A DNA stretch of 9,825 nt from JBFHER01 sp041584055 (GCA_041584055.1 JBFHER010000140.1:1-9825), one strand, 5' to 3'. Numbered from the stretch's first letter, positions 1 to 7,171 are shown. Translations and numbers: made by a program. The notes: a model not told the origin generated them from the letters alone.

Positions 1-240
1 TATAACATTGAAATTGCACAAACCTTTTCCGAGAACAAAGTAATACGGCAGGATGCATTTTTTGTAAGCATGCTTAAATCCTTTGAAGAGGCAGTTAATT
101 ACATTCTTGAAAACAATCTGACGTCGGACTTTAGAGACCGGGTCAAAGGCGTTTCAGACACTGCATGGAAACAAAACTGGTTTAACAAGACTGCTTTTGA
201 GCGCCTGGCAGGTCCTTTTTATGCCTGCGCTTCCGAATAA
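1..240 (+). CDS. C-terminal end of an unidentified protein (partial)
   Basis: Frame 1 is open from the left edge to TAA at 238-240, giving the last 79 residues of a protein whose start lies outside the window. The segment is soluble-looking, with mixed charge, several aromatic residues and no membrane helix; it ends in GPFYACASE. I do not recognise the family. That it is a real gene rests on the uninterrupted frame and protein-like composition. Its last 59 bases overlap, tail to tail, the end of the minus-strand membrane protein gene at 182-553. The function is unknown. Confidence 0.6.
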   Translation, partial: YNIEIAQTFSENKVIRQDAFFVSMLKSFEEAVNYILENNLTSDFRDRVKGVSDTAWKQNWFNKTAFERLAGPFYACASE

Positions 241-553
241 AGAGAAGTACAAATAAAATTTTCAATCCAATTCCGGTGATCATCATAAACATTGCATAAG
301 CGATATCAGGATCACGTTGCAGGTTTTTCCCGGTAAAAAACAGAAGCAATCCCGACAGCAGCAACAACACTTCGAACCCCGGCTTGTACTCTCTTCTTAC
401 AATTTTAAGCAGGATGTATGCCAACTTAAACAATCCTCCCGCAGCCATCAGGATCACAGGAAGCACATTTAAATCAGTCACATACTTCATCACGATTCCC
501 GCAATTAGCAAAAACAAGCCGACAAAAATGAGATAGATGGATTTCATAGGCAT
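182..553 (-). CDS. Small four-helix integral membrane protein, internally duplicated
   Basis: This encodes 123 residues with four hydrophobic segments at about 6-23, 31-50, 61-76 and 84-106, and a basic tail (RKRRHKK) that probably stays in the cytoplasm. Helices 1-2 resemble helices 3-4 at an offset of 55-56 residues: GLFLL/GLLLF, G19/G75, D27/D83, and GGLFKLAYILLKIVRR against GIGLKILFVLLFIRKR. This suggests duplication of a two-helix hairpin. There are two possible ATG starts two codons apart (MPM); the first is taken. It begins 6 bases after the psd stop, so the two are probably one transcription unit. I do not recognise the family. A role in membrane lipid handling would be a guess from the neighbour only. 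Confidence 0.75.
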   Translation of the reverse strand: MPMKSIYLIFVGLFLLIAGIVMKYVTDLNVLPVILMAAGGLFKLAYILLKIVRREYKPGFEVLLLLSGLLLFFTGKNLQRDPDIAYAMFMMITGIGLKILFVLLFIRKRRHKKDLPGAQKQSC

Positions 554-559
554 GCTGGG

Positions 560-1441
560 TTAATAAGCAATGCTTTCACCCACATTGACTTTTGTTTCCA
601 GACCATCTTTGGTATTCTCCAGCAACTCAGGATCAAGGGTAACTTTATCCTTTTCAAAAAAGAGAATAACGGTAGAGCCACCAAAAGCAAAATATCCTTT
701 TTCTGCACCCTTTACAACATGGGTATTTGCTTCATAGGTCTGTTTAATACTTCCTACCATGGTTGCTCCCACCTCTGTCATTAAAATATCGCCATGGTCC
801 TGTGTTTTCAAGGTGCTGTGCACACGGTGGTTCTGGCAAAAAATCTCAAGACTTTTTTTGAGTGCAATGGGAGATACGGAAAAGTACCTTCCTTTTATGC
901 GTTTGGACTCTGAAATAATGCCATCGTAAGGAAAATGGAAACGATGATAATCGGTTGGCGCAAGACGAATAATGGCCATGGCGCCATCCTTATACTTATC
1001 GGTGAGTGCATCATCCTGAAAATAATCGCGCACAGAAAATTCTGAACCTTTTACAAAAAAAGCACTCACCTCATTCAAATTCTGAAACGCAAGAATTTTA
1101 CCATCCGCCGGCGACACAACTGCATGGCCGATGGGACGCGCATCTTTTTTTAATTTGCGGGCGAAAAAATGATTGAAATTCCGATAGTCCTTGTGTGATC
1201 CATTCTCATAAATAGACAGATCCAGATCGTATTTTTCAATGAATTTACGTATCTGTGTTTTCGACATTTTGCTGTTCATGTACCAGCCGCCCATCGAAGA
1301 AACCAATTTGCGTTTCACCAGCAAATGAAGTGATAAGCGTCCTGTTGTTGAGTTATAAAGCCACCGCAAGGTGCGGTTTCCAGGCACATGCTCTTTCTGG
1401 ACCCCTTCTTTATCTTTATCGATATAATAAATCTCGCTCAT
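560..1441 (-). CDS. psd: Phosphatidylserine decarboxylase proenzyme
   Basis: This enzyme decarboxylates phosphatidylserine to phosphatidylethanolamine at the inner membrane. The 293-residue proenzyme shows the family's key sites: SPADG with Asp113, DYHRFHFP with His166 and His169, and FGGST with Ser256 near the C-terminus. In characterised members the proenzyme cleaves itself at Gly-Ser, turning the serine into the pyruvoyl cofactor; here that would give a beta chain of about 255 and an alpha chain of 38 residues. The GGST form replaces the LGST of the E. coli enzyme. A frame extension to a TTG at 1469-1471 exists, but the ATG at 1439-1441 is preferred: AAGGA lies 10 bases upstream, and the candidate -7 box at 1481-1488 would start transcription close to that TTG. 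The four-helix membrane protein follows 6 bases downstream. Confidence 0.95.
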   Translation of the reverse strand: MSEIYYIDKDKEGVQKEHVPGNRTLRWLYNSTTGRLSLHLLVKRKLVSSMGGWYMNSKMSKTQIRKFIEKYDLDLSIYENGSHKDYRNFNHFFARKLKKDARPIGHAVVSPADGKILAFQNLNEVSAFFVKGSEFSVRDYFQDDALTDKYKDGAMAIIRLAPTDYHRFHFPYDGIISESKRIKGRYFSVSPIALKKSLEIFCQNHRVHSTLKTQDHGDILMTEVGATMVGSIKQTYEANTHVVKGAEKGYFAFGGSTVILFFEKDKVTLDPELLENTKDGLETKVNVGESIAY

Positions 1442-1480
1442 GCTCAGAAATTCCTTGATCTCCCAAATCAAAAATCAATG

Positions 1481-1488
1481 CAAAAGTA
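1481..1488 (-). promoter_or_regulatory. Candidate -7 box of the psd promoter
   Basis: Read on the minus strand the site is TACTTTTG, a full match to the Bacteroidetes -7 consensus TAnnTTTG, 39 bases upstream of the psd ATG. I see no TTG at the usual 17-23 base distance upstream, so only half of the promoter is supported. It is the only full -7 match I found between the pgk terminator and psd. Confidence 0.4.
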
Positions 1489-1587
1489 TACAATTCAAAA
1501 GACTATTGCCTATGGCTTAATTTTTTTTCACATGAATTATATTCAAAATCTCATACATGATGGAAGAATCGCTCCCGGAAACTGAGC

Positions 1588-1602
1588 TTCAAGGACCTTG
1601 AA
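1588..1602. repeat. 15-base dyad TTCAAGG-A-CCTTGAA between pgk and psd
   Basis: This is a perfect inverted repeat with 7-base arms around a single central A. It lies between the pgk terminator and the psd start, about 100 bases upstream of the candidate psd -7 box. The one-base centre is too tight for an RNA hairpin with full pairing, so a protein-binding site is the more natural reading. There is no direct evidence of function. Confidence 0.4.
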
Positions 1603-1633
1603 TACAGGCAGACATCATGTTGTGTTTAAACGC

Positions 1634-1661
1634 AAAAAGCCCCGACAAGATGCCGGGGCTT
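1634..1661 (-). terminator. Rho-independent terminator of pgk
   Basis: Inverted repeat AAGCCCCG (1637-1644) and CGGGGCTT (1654-1661) encloses a 9-base loop. On the minus strand the GC-rich 8-bp stem is followed by a run of T (AAAAA at 1634-1638 on the plus strand). It begins 21 bases past the pgk stop codon, the expected place for a terminator of that gene, and it separates pgk from psd. Confidence 0.85.
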
Positions 1662-1682
1662 GAAATATCACTCTAAAATATC

Positions 1683-2876
1683 TTAGCCACGAATTGCTTT
1701 TACACCTGGTAAAGATTTACCCTCCAGGTACTCTAACAAAGCACCACCGGCAGTGGAGATGTAAGATACCTTTTCGGCCAGTCCGAATTTATTGATACAA
1801 GCCACAGAATCACCACCACCAATAAGTGAAAATGCACCTTTTGATGTTCCTTCAACAATTGCTTCCGCAACGGCTTTTGATCCGGCTTCAAACTTCTCAA
1901 ATTCGAACACGCCCACAGGGCCATTCCATAAAATGGTGCCTGAATTTGCAATTACCTTTTTAAAGGTCGCAACAGATTCTGGTCCGGCATCCAGGCCTTG
2001 CCATCCCTCAGGAATTGCATCAGCAGCTACAATTTTGGTTTTTGCATCCTGACTAAAGTCATCCGCAGCAACCACATCTGATGCAATGTAAATTTTAACG
2101 TTTTTCTCTTTTGCTTTCTTTTCTAACTGAAGTGCAAGTTCCATGAATTCATCCTCACAAATAGACGATCCGATCTTTCCGCCATGCGCTTTAACAAAAG
2201 TATAGGTCATCCCTCCTCCAAGAATCAGGTTATCAACCTTATCCAGAAGATTTTCAATGATGGTTATTTTGGAGGATACTTTTGCACCACCCATGATGGC
2301 TGTAAACGGCTTTTTAGGACTCAGCAACACTTTATCCAGACTTTCCAGTTCACTGTTGATAATGTCGCCAAACATTTTATCATCACTTCCAAAATAATTT
2401 GCGATTATGGTTGTTGAAGCATGGGCACGGTGCGCTGTACCAAAGGCATCGTTTATATATACATCTGCAAGGTCAGCCAGTTTTTTTGAAAAAGCCTCAT
2501 CTCCTTGTTTTTCTTCTTCGTAAAAGCGTAAATTTTCAAGCACCAAAACCTCACCCGCTTTAAGTGCTGCTGCTTTTTCTTTTGCCACATCACCGATACA
2601 ATCATCTGCAAAATCAACCTTGATACCGCCAAGCAAGTCAGAAAGGTGTGCAACAATTGGTTTTAACGAAAATTCAGGACTAACACCTTTTGGTCGTCCC
2701 AGGTGAGACATAATAATTACACTTCCATTTCCGTCCAATACTTTCTTAATTGTGGATACTGCACGTACCATGCGCGTATCATCAGTTATCTCAAACTTGT
2801 CATTCAAAGGCACGTTGAAATCCACGCGGATGATTGCCTTTTTCCCCGAAAAATCGTAAGAATCAATGTGTGTCAT
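1683..2876 (-). CDS. pgk: Phosphoglycerate kinase
   Basis: This cytosolic glycolytic enzyme transfers phosphate between 1,3-bisphosphoglycerate and ADP, giving 3-phosphoglycerate and ATP. The 397-residue protein is full length for the family and has the hallmark motifs in order: RVDFNVP (17-23), SHLGRP (57-62) and NDAFGTAHRAH (142-152) for the substrate-binding N-terminal domain, then GGAKVSSK (196-203), NGPVGVFE (318-325) and GGGDS (353-357) for the nucleotide-binding C-terminal domain. The ATG at 2874-2876 places the first signature at the normal distance from the N-terminus. It is transcribed away from pheS and ends in its own terminator, so it is probably monocistronic. I see nothing aberrant. 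Confidence 0.98.
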   Translation of the reverse strand: MTHIDSYDFSGKKAIIRVDFNVPLNDKFEITDDTRMVRAVSTIKKVLDGNGSVIIMSHLGRPKGVSPEFSLKPIVAHLSDLLGGIKVDFADDCIGDVAKEKAAALKAGEVLVLENLRFYEEEKQGDEAFSKKLADLADVYINDAFGTAHRAHASTTIIANYFGSDDKMFGDIINSELESLDKVLLSPKKPFTAIMGGAKVSSKITIIENLLDKVDNLILGGGMTYTFVKAHGGKIGSSICEDEFMELALQLEKKAKEKNVKIYIASDVVAADDFSQDAKTKIVAADAIPEGWQGLDAGPESVATFKKVIANSGTILWNGPVGVFEFEKFEAGSKAVAEAIVEGTSKGAFSLIGGGDSVACINKFGLAEKVSYISTAGGALLEYLEGKSLPGVKAIRG

Positions 2877-2920
2877 AATTTATGGTATATTTAATTAATT
2901 TTAAGTCAAATTTTGGCTCA

Positions 2921-2954
2921 CAAATATAGCAATTTTATTGGGGATTAATACAAA
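2921..2954 (-). promoter_or_regulatory. Bacteroidetes-type promoter of pgk
   Basis: On the minus strand TATATTTG (2921-2928) matches the -7 consensus TAnnTTTG. TTTG (2951-2954) lies 22 bases upstream as the -33 element, at the long end of the usual spacing. Transcription would begin around 2915, leaving a leader of roughly 40 bases before the pgk ATG. The element overlaps the pheS promoter on the other strand. Confidence 0.6.
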
Positions 2955-2966
2955 TTATTACCTTTG
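2938..2966 (+). promoter_or_regulatory. Bacteroidetes-type promoter of pheS
   Basis: TTG (2938-2940) and TACCTTTG (2959-2966) are separated by 18 bases, a good match to the -33/-7 arrangement of primary sigma-factor promoters in this phylum. Transcription would begin near 2973, about 20 bases ahead of the pheS ATG. This also argues that the TTG, which opens an in-frame extension of pheS, is a promoter element and not a start codon. Confidence 0.75.
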
Positions 2967-2991
2967 TGCTCAATTAAAAAACTGGAGAGGA

Positions 2992-4011
2992 ATGATTGAT
3001 AAAATCAAACAAATAGAAGACGAAATAAAAAAGGTTACTGCTGCAACTTTAGAGGAAGTAGAATCAATTCGCATCAAATATCTTAGCAAGAAGGGAACAA
3101 TTTCGCAATTGTTTAACGATTTCAGGCATGTGCCTAATGACCAAAAAAGAGAGGTTGGTCAGCTTTTAAATCAACTGAAGAATGCTGCAGCTGAAAAAAT
3201 CAATGAGCTAAAATCTTCTGCCGGAAGCTCATCTGACAGCGGAGAAGAGCTGGATCTCACCCTCCCGGGAAGTCCGCTGCCGCTTGGTTCAAGACACCCG
3301 CTGTCCATTGTTAAAAATGAGATTATAAGCATCTTCACAAGACTTGGCTTTACAATTTCTGAAGGACCCGAAATTGAAGATGACTGGCATGTTTTCAGTG
3401 CCCTTAATTTTCCTCCTGAGCACCCGGCCCGTGACATGCAGGACACCTTTTTTATCGAAAAAGATCCGGACATTTTGTTGCGCACACACACCTCTTCCGT
3501 GCAAGTACGTGTGATGGAAAACGAAAATCCGCCGATCCGCACAATCTCTCCGGGTCGTGTGTTTAGAAATGAGGCAATCTCAGCCAGAGCACATTGTATT
3601 TTTCACCAGATTGAAGGGCTTTACATTGACAAAAATGTTTCGTTTGCGGATTTAAAACAAACACTTTTATATTTCTCAAGAGAATTGTTCGGACAGGACA
3701 CAAAAATAAGGCTTCGCCCCTCCTATTTCCCATTTACAGAACCATCCGCCGAAATGGATATTTCATGTACCCTCTGTGGTGGTAAAGGATGTAACGTTTG
3801 CAAATACACCGGCTGGTTGGAAATTCTCGGTTGCGGAATGGTTGACCCAAATGTTCTTGAAAGTTCGAACATCGATAGCAAAAAATACACCGGCTTTGCT
3901 TTTGGAATGGGCATAGAACGAATCACAATGCTTAAATTCGGAATTAAAGACCTGCGACTGTTCTTCGAAAACGATGTGCGCTTTCTAAAACAGTTCACAT
4001 CTTCGTTTTAA
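2992..4011 (+). CDS. pheS: Phenylalanine--tRNA ligase alpha subunit
   Basis: This is the catalytic alpha chain of the cytoplasmic alpha2-beta2 enzyme that charges tRNA-Phe. The 339-residue protein has an N-terminal helical, coiled-coil-like arm (about 1-75) that in relatives binds tRNA, a low-complexity linker rich in serine and acidic residues, and the class II catalytic core. Core motifs include RHPL (101-104), GRVFRNE (188-194, motif 2) and GFAFGMGIER (301-310, motif 3). Cys259, Cys262, Cys267 and Cys270 form a CxxC-x4-CxxC knuckle that E. coli PheS lacks. GMVDPNVL has Asp where E. coli has His. The ATG at 2992 is chosen because GGAGAGGA lies immediately before it and the promoter lies upstream; an extension to a TTG at 2938 is rejected. 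The beta subunit gene (pheT) is not in the window. Confidence 0.97.
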   Translation: MIDKIKQIEDEIKKVTAATLEEVESIRIKYLSKKGTISQLFNDFRHVPNDQKREVGQLLNQLKNAAAEKINELKSSAGSSSDSGEELDLTLPGSPLPLGSRHPLSIVKNEIISIFTRLGFTISEGPEIEDDWHVFSALNFPPEHPARDMQDTFFIEKDPDILLRTHTSSVQVRVMENENPPIRTISPGRVFRNEAISARAHCIFHQIEGLYIDKNVSFADLKQTLLYFSRELFGQDTKIRLRPSYFPFTEPSAEMDISCTLCGGKGCNVCKYTGWLEILGCGMVDPNVLESSNIDSKKYTGFAFGMGIERITMLKFGIKDLRLFFENDVRFLKQFTSSF

Positions 4012-4095
4012 CGTTTAACGGGTATATTTTACGTGTATATGTTTTTATATTAGTGCCTTTTTTATAAATTAGCTTCGTTTTAAAAATAAATTTGA

Positions 4096-4803
4096 ATGAG
4101 AAAAGGGCAAAATCCCGAAATCGACCGGAATATTGACTTAAAAGAATTCCCGTTTTTTGAGACATTGTCAGTTGAACAACTGGAATCATTACACGCTGAT
4201 TCAGAAACTCATTATTACCCAAGGGGGCATATACTTTACGAAGAAGGGCACCGTATCAACGGCACGTATTTTGTTGAAAAAGGCGTAATAAAGGTGTTTA
4301 AGACCGGTATCGACGGCAAAGAGCAAATCATACGATTTGCAAAAAAAGGTGATTTGATTGGGTTTCGATCCGTGATAAGCAACGAACTGGCATGCACAAC
4401 ATCCAAGGTGATTGAAGACGCTCAATTGCTGTACATTCATGGCAAACAAATGATAGATCTGTTAAAGGATAATGCGGATTTCTCAATGGCCCTGATGAAG
4501 ATGGCTTGCAAAGAACTTGGGGAATCAAACCGATACATCACAGACATCGCCCAAAAAACCGTACGCGAACGACTGGCTGAAGTGCTTTTATTATTGATGG
4601 ACAACTTTGATCTTGATGAGGAAAACTTCTTACAGATAACACTCACACGAGAAGAACTTGCAAACATGGTTGGCACGGCAACAGAATCGGTGATTCGCCT
4701 CCTCTCTGAATTCAAATCTGATAATCTGATCCAATTGCATGGACGACGCATCAAACTCGTAAACATTCCAAAGCTTATAAAAATAGGCAACGTTTACGAT
4801 TAA
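4096..4803 (+). CDS. Crp/Fnr-family transcriptional regulator
   Basis: This is a 235-residue DNA-binding regulator. Residues about 18-125 form the cyclic-nucleotide-binding-like beta-roll (YYPRGHILYEEG, YFVEKGVIKVFK, and GDLIGFRS where the CRP phosphate-binding cassette would be). Residues about 130-160 form the dimerisation helix. The C-terminal winged helix-turn-helix includes LTREELANMVGTATESVIRLL (two abutting parts, about 183-203). The cassette lacks the RxA pattern of cAMP-binding CRP, and there are only two cysteines (100 and 138), neither in an FNR-like N-terminal cluster, so neither cAMP nor an iron-sulfur cluster is supported as its signal. It is followed after 5 bases by the HD-domain gene, suggesting co-transcription. 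No strong promoter is visible in the 84 bases after pheS; TAGCTTCG at 4070-4077 is a one-mismatch -7 candidate without a -33 partner. Confidence 0.9.
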   Translation: MRKGQNPEIDRNIDLKEFPFFETLSVEQLESLHADSETHYYPRGHILYEEGHRINGTYFVEKGVIKVFKTGIDGKEQIIRFAKKGDLIGFRSVISNELACTTSKVIEDAQLLYIHGKQMIDLLKDNADFSMALMKMACKELGESNRYITDIAQKTVRERLAEVLLLLMDNFDLDEENFLQITLTREELANMVGTATESVIRLLSEFKSDNLIQLHGRRIKLVNIPKLIKIGNVYD

Positions 4804-4808
4804 CCTGT

Positions 4809-6047
4809 ATGCTGGAAAACGAAACAAAAAACAAACTAAAAATAATCAATGATCCGGTCTTTGGATTCATTCAGATTCCTCATGCCTTTCTTTTTGAACT
4901 CATTGAGCACCCAATCGTTCAGCGTTTAAAGCGAATAAAACAACTGGGCCTGACAAGTTTTGTTTATCCGGGTGCCCAACACACCAGATTTCAGCATGCA
5001 TTGGGTGCCATGCATCTGATGAATGAAGCACTTCAGACTTTAAAAACGAAAGGACTGGATATATCTAAAGAGGAAGAAATCGGGGCTTTATCTGCAATTT
5101 TACTACATGACATTGGCCATGGTCCTTTTTCGCATGTCCTGGAGCAAGCGCTTGTGAACATTCACCATGAAGATGTTTCCTTAAGTCTGATGAATAAGCT
5201 AAACGAGGAATTCGATCACAAGCTGGATTTAGCCATTGAGATTTTTAAAGGTAGCTATCATAAGAAATACCTGCATCAACTTGTAAGTGGGCAGCTGGAT
5301 GTGGATCGCCTCGACTATCTGCGACGCGACAGTTTTTTCACCGGGGTTACCGAAGGGACCATTGGTTCGGCCAGGATCATTAAAATGCTGAATGTAAAAG
5401 ACGATCAGCTTGTGGTGGATGTGAAAGGAATTTATTCTGTTGAGAAATTTCTGATTGCGCGCCGGCTGATGTATTGGCAGGTTTACCTTCACAAAACGGC
5501 GCTTGCAGCAGAAATGATGCTCGAAAAAGTATTCAAAAGGGCACGTTACCTCAGTATGCGGGATGAATCGTTGTTCGGAACAGAATCGTTGCTTTTCTTC
5601 CTTTCCAATGCCATCAACAAAGCAAATTTAGACGCAGATCCTGCAAACCTGAATCATTACATCAACCTGGATGATTCTGATATAACTTCTGCTCTTAAAA
5701 CCTGGGCAAATCACCCTGACACCATCCTTTCAACCCTCAGCAAGGGACTTATCAATCGCAAACTGTATAAAATAGAACTCCACAAACACCCCATTGATAA
5801 AGATGAGATTGCCGAATTACGGAAAAAAATAATGAATCGATATGCATTAAACACAGCAGAAGCGGACTACTTTATTTTTTCGGACACCATATCAACTAAC
5901 ATTTATGACGAAAAGGATGAAGAGATTAAAATCCTTTTAAAATCAGGTCGTGTGGAAAACATTTCAGAAGCTTCCGACGTTTTTAACAAAGCCTTTCTTG
6001 CCCGTGTAACCAAGAAATACTTTCTATGTTATTTACGTGAAGATTAA
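4809..6047 (+). CDS. HD-domain phosphohydrolase, dNTPase-like (SAMHD1/YwfO type)
   Basis: This is a 412-residue protein of the large HD superfamily group whose studied members hydrolyse dNTPs to nucleosides. Metal-site residues are present: HTRFQH (58-63, ligand His63), LLHDIGHGPFSH (98-109, His100 and Asp101) and DVDRLDYLRRD (164-174, Asp166). By alignment with SAMHD1, Asp166, Tyr170 and Asp174 match its Asp311, Tyr315 and Asp319, while Arg167 replaces Lys312. The active site therefore looks complete. The substrate is inferred from the family; other phosphate esters are possible. The C-terminal half (about 260-412) carries no motif I can name. The ATG at 4809 lies 5 bases after the regulator's stop, so expression is likely coupled to it. 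The lpxD promoter begins 17 bases past its stop, and I see no terminator between them. Confidence 0.88.
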   Translation: MLENETKNKLKIINDPVFGFIQIPHAFLFELIEHPIVQRLKRIKQLGLTSFVYPGAQHTRFQHALGAMHLMNEALQTLKTKGLDISKEEEIGALSAILLHDIGHGPFSHVLEQALVNIHHEDVSLSLMNKLNEEFDHKLDLAIEIFKGSYHKKYLHQLVSGQLDVDRLDYLRRDSFFTGVTEGTIGSARIIKMLNVKDDQLVVDVKGIYSVEKFLIARRLMYWQVYLHKTALAAEMMLEKVFKRARYLSMRDESLFGTESLLFFLSNAINKANLDADPANLNHYINLDDSDITSALKTWANHPDTILSTLSKGLINRKLYKIELHKHPIDKDEIAELRKKIMNRYALNTAEADYFIFSDTISTNIYDEKDEEIKILLKSGRVENISEASDVFNKAFLARVTKKYFLCYLRED

Positions 6048-6064
6048 AAACATGATGATTTCCC

Positions 6065-6093
6065 TTGCGTTTAGCCTTATTTCTTTAATTTTG
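6065..6093 (+). promoter_or_regulatory. Bacteroidetes-type promoter of the lpxD-lpxC/fabZ-lpxA cluster
   Basis: TTG (6065-6067) and TAATTTTG (6086-6093) are 18 bases apart, the same spacing as the pheS promoter, and both match the consensus for this phylum. Transcription would start near 6100, leaving a leader of only about 10 bases before the lpxD ATG. No Shine-Dalgarno sequence is visible, which is common in Bacteroidetes. Confidence 0.75.
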
Positions 6094-6109
6094 CCACAAA
6101 TTTAGTTAT

Positions 6110-7171
6110 ATGGAATTTACAGCTAATCAAATAGCTCAATTTCTGAAGGGAGAAATAATCGGAAACCCTGAAATTACAGTTTCACAGTTTTCAAAAATAG
6201 AAGAGGCCAAGGAAGGCAGTCTTACATTTTTAGCAAATACAAAATACGAAAAACACTTGTATACAACCAGCGCATCCATTGCCCTGGTAAACAAAGATTT
6301 TATACCCCGGGAAGAGATAAGTGCAACACTAATAAAAGTAGACAATGCATATGAATCACTTGCTAGTCTGCTAAGTCTTTACGACAGCGCCAAACCAAAA
6401 AAACAGGGCATTTCCCCAAAAGCTGACATTGAAGCTTCAGCTAAACTTGGAGAAGACCTGTTCATTGGTTCATTCACTTATATTGGCGAAAATGTAAGCA
6501 TTGGAAACAAAAGTAGAATTTACCAGAATTGCAACATCGCCGACAATGTTCAAATCGGCGAAAATGTGCTGATTTATCCGGGTGTAACCATCTATGAGGG
6601 TTGCAAAATTGGCAACAATTGTATTTTACATGCCGGGGTTGTGATAGGATCAGACGGTTTTGGATTCGCCCAACAAACAGACGAAAACTATAAAAAGATC
6701 CCTCAAATAGGCATTGTAATTCTCAACGACAATGTTGAAGTTGGAGCAAATACGACCATCGACAGAGCAACCATGGGAACCACTGTTATTCACGAAGGTG
6801 CAAAAATCGATAACCTTGTCCAAATTGCGCACAATGTAGAAGTGGGTAAAAACACCGTTATTTGTGCACAGGTTGGCATTGCCGGATCTGCCAAAATTGG
6901 TGAGAAATGTATTCTCGCCGGACAAGTAGGCGTGGTAGGTCATCTTTCAATCAGCAATAACACCATGATTGGAGCGCAATCGGGTGTTGCAAATACAGTC
7001 AAAAAAGAAGGTTCTGTTTTACTGGGATCCCCTGCAACACCTTTTATGGATCAGAAAAAATCCTATGCTGTTTTCAAGAATCTGCCTGCAATGAGTAAAA
7101 ATCTTTTTCAACTGGAAAGAGAGGTGAAACAATTAAAAGAGCAATTACAAAAAACGAATGATAATGAGTAA
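6110..7171 (+). CDS. lpxD: UDP-3-O-(3-hydroxyacyl)glucosamine N-acyltransferase
   Basis: LpxD adds the second 3-hydroxyacyl chain, to the 2-amino group of UDP-3-O-acylglucosamine, in cytoplasmic lipid A synthesis. The 353-residue protein has the LpxD N-terminal uridine-binding domain (about 1-100, with EGSLTFLAN at 35-43). A left-handed beta-helix of hexapeptide repeats follows (about 105-310), including GSDGFGFA (180-187), then a short C-terminal helix (about 333-350) with coiled-coil character. His241 in QIAHNV lines up with the catalytic His239 of E. coli LpxD. The ATG at 6110 follows the promoter closely and gives a normal family N-terminus. Its stop overlaps the start of lpxC-fabZ, so translation of the two is probably coupled. 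Confidence 0.97.
   Translation: MEFTANQIAQFLKGEIIGNPEITVSQFSKIEEAKEGSLTFLANTKYEKHLYTTSASIALVNKDFIPREEISATLIKVDNAYESLASLLSLYDSAKPKKQGISPKADIEASAKLGEDLFIGSFTYIGENVSIGNKSRIYQNCNIADNVQIGENVLIYPGVTIYEGCKIGNNCILHAGVVIGSDGFGFAQQTDENYKKIPQIGIVILNDNVEVGANTTIDRATMGTTVIHEGAKIDNLVQIAHNVEVGKNTVICAQVGIAGSAKIGEKCILAGQVGVVGHLSISNNTMIGAQSGVANTVKKEGSVLLGSPATPFMDQKKSYAVFKNLPAMSKNLFQLEREVKQLKEQLQKTNDNE

Noticed and set aside
1442..1471. Ten-residue N-terminal extension of psd from a TTG codon.
   Set aside because: The -7 box at 1481-1488 would put the transcript start close to this TTG, and the ATG at 1441 has AAGGA at a suitable distance.
2938..2991. Eighteen-residue N-terminal extension of pheS from a TTG codon.
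   Set aside because: The extension covers the whole -33/-7 promoter, and the TTG itself is the -33 element; the ATG at 2992 has GGAGAGGA right before it and gives the usual PheS length.
3171..3542. Long open frame of 123 codons on the minus strand inside pheS.
   Set aside because: It lies wholly within a clearly recognised gene and its translation has no recognisable domain; similar antisense frames at 4437-4790 (in the regulator) and 7493-7825 (in lpxC) are rejected for the same reason.
4012..4095. Possible terminator or regulatory element between pheS and the Crp/Fnr gene.
   Set aside because: Only short AT-rich direct repeats (TTAACG, GTATAT) are present, with no stem and T-run and no full promoter.
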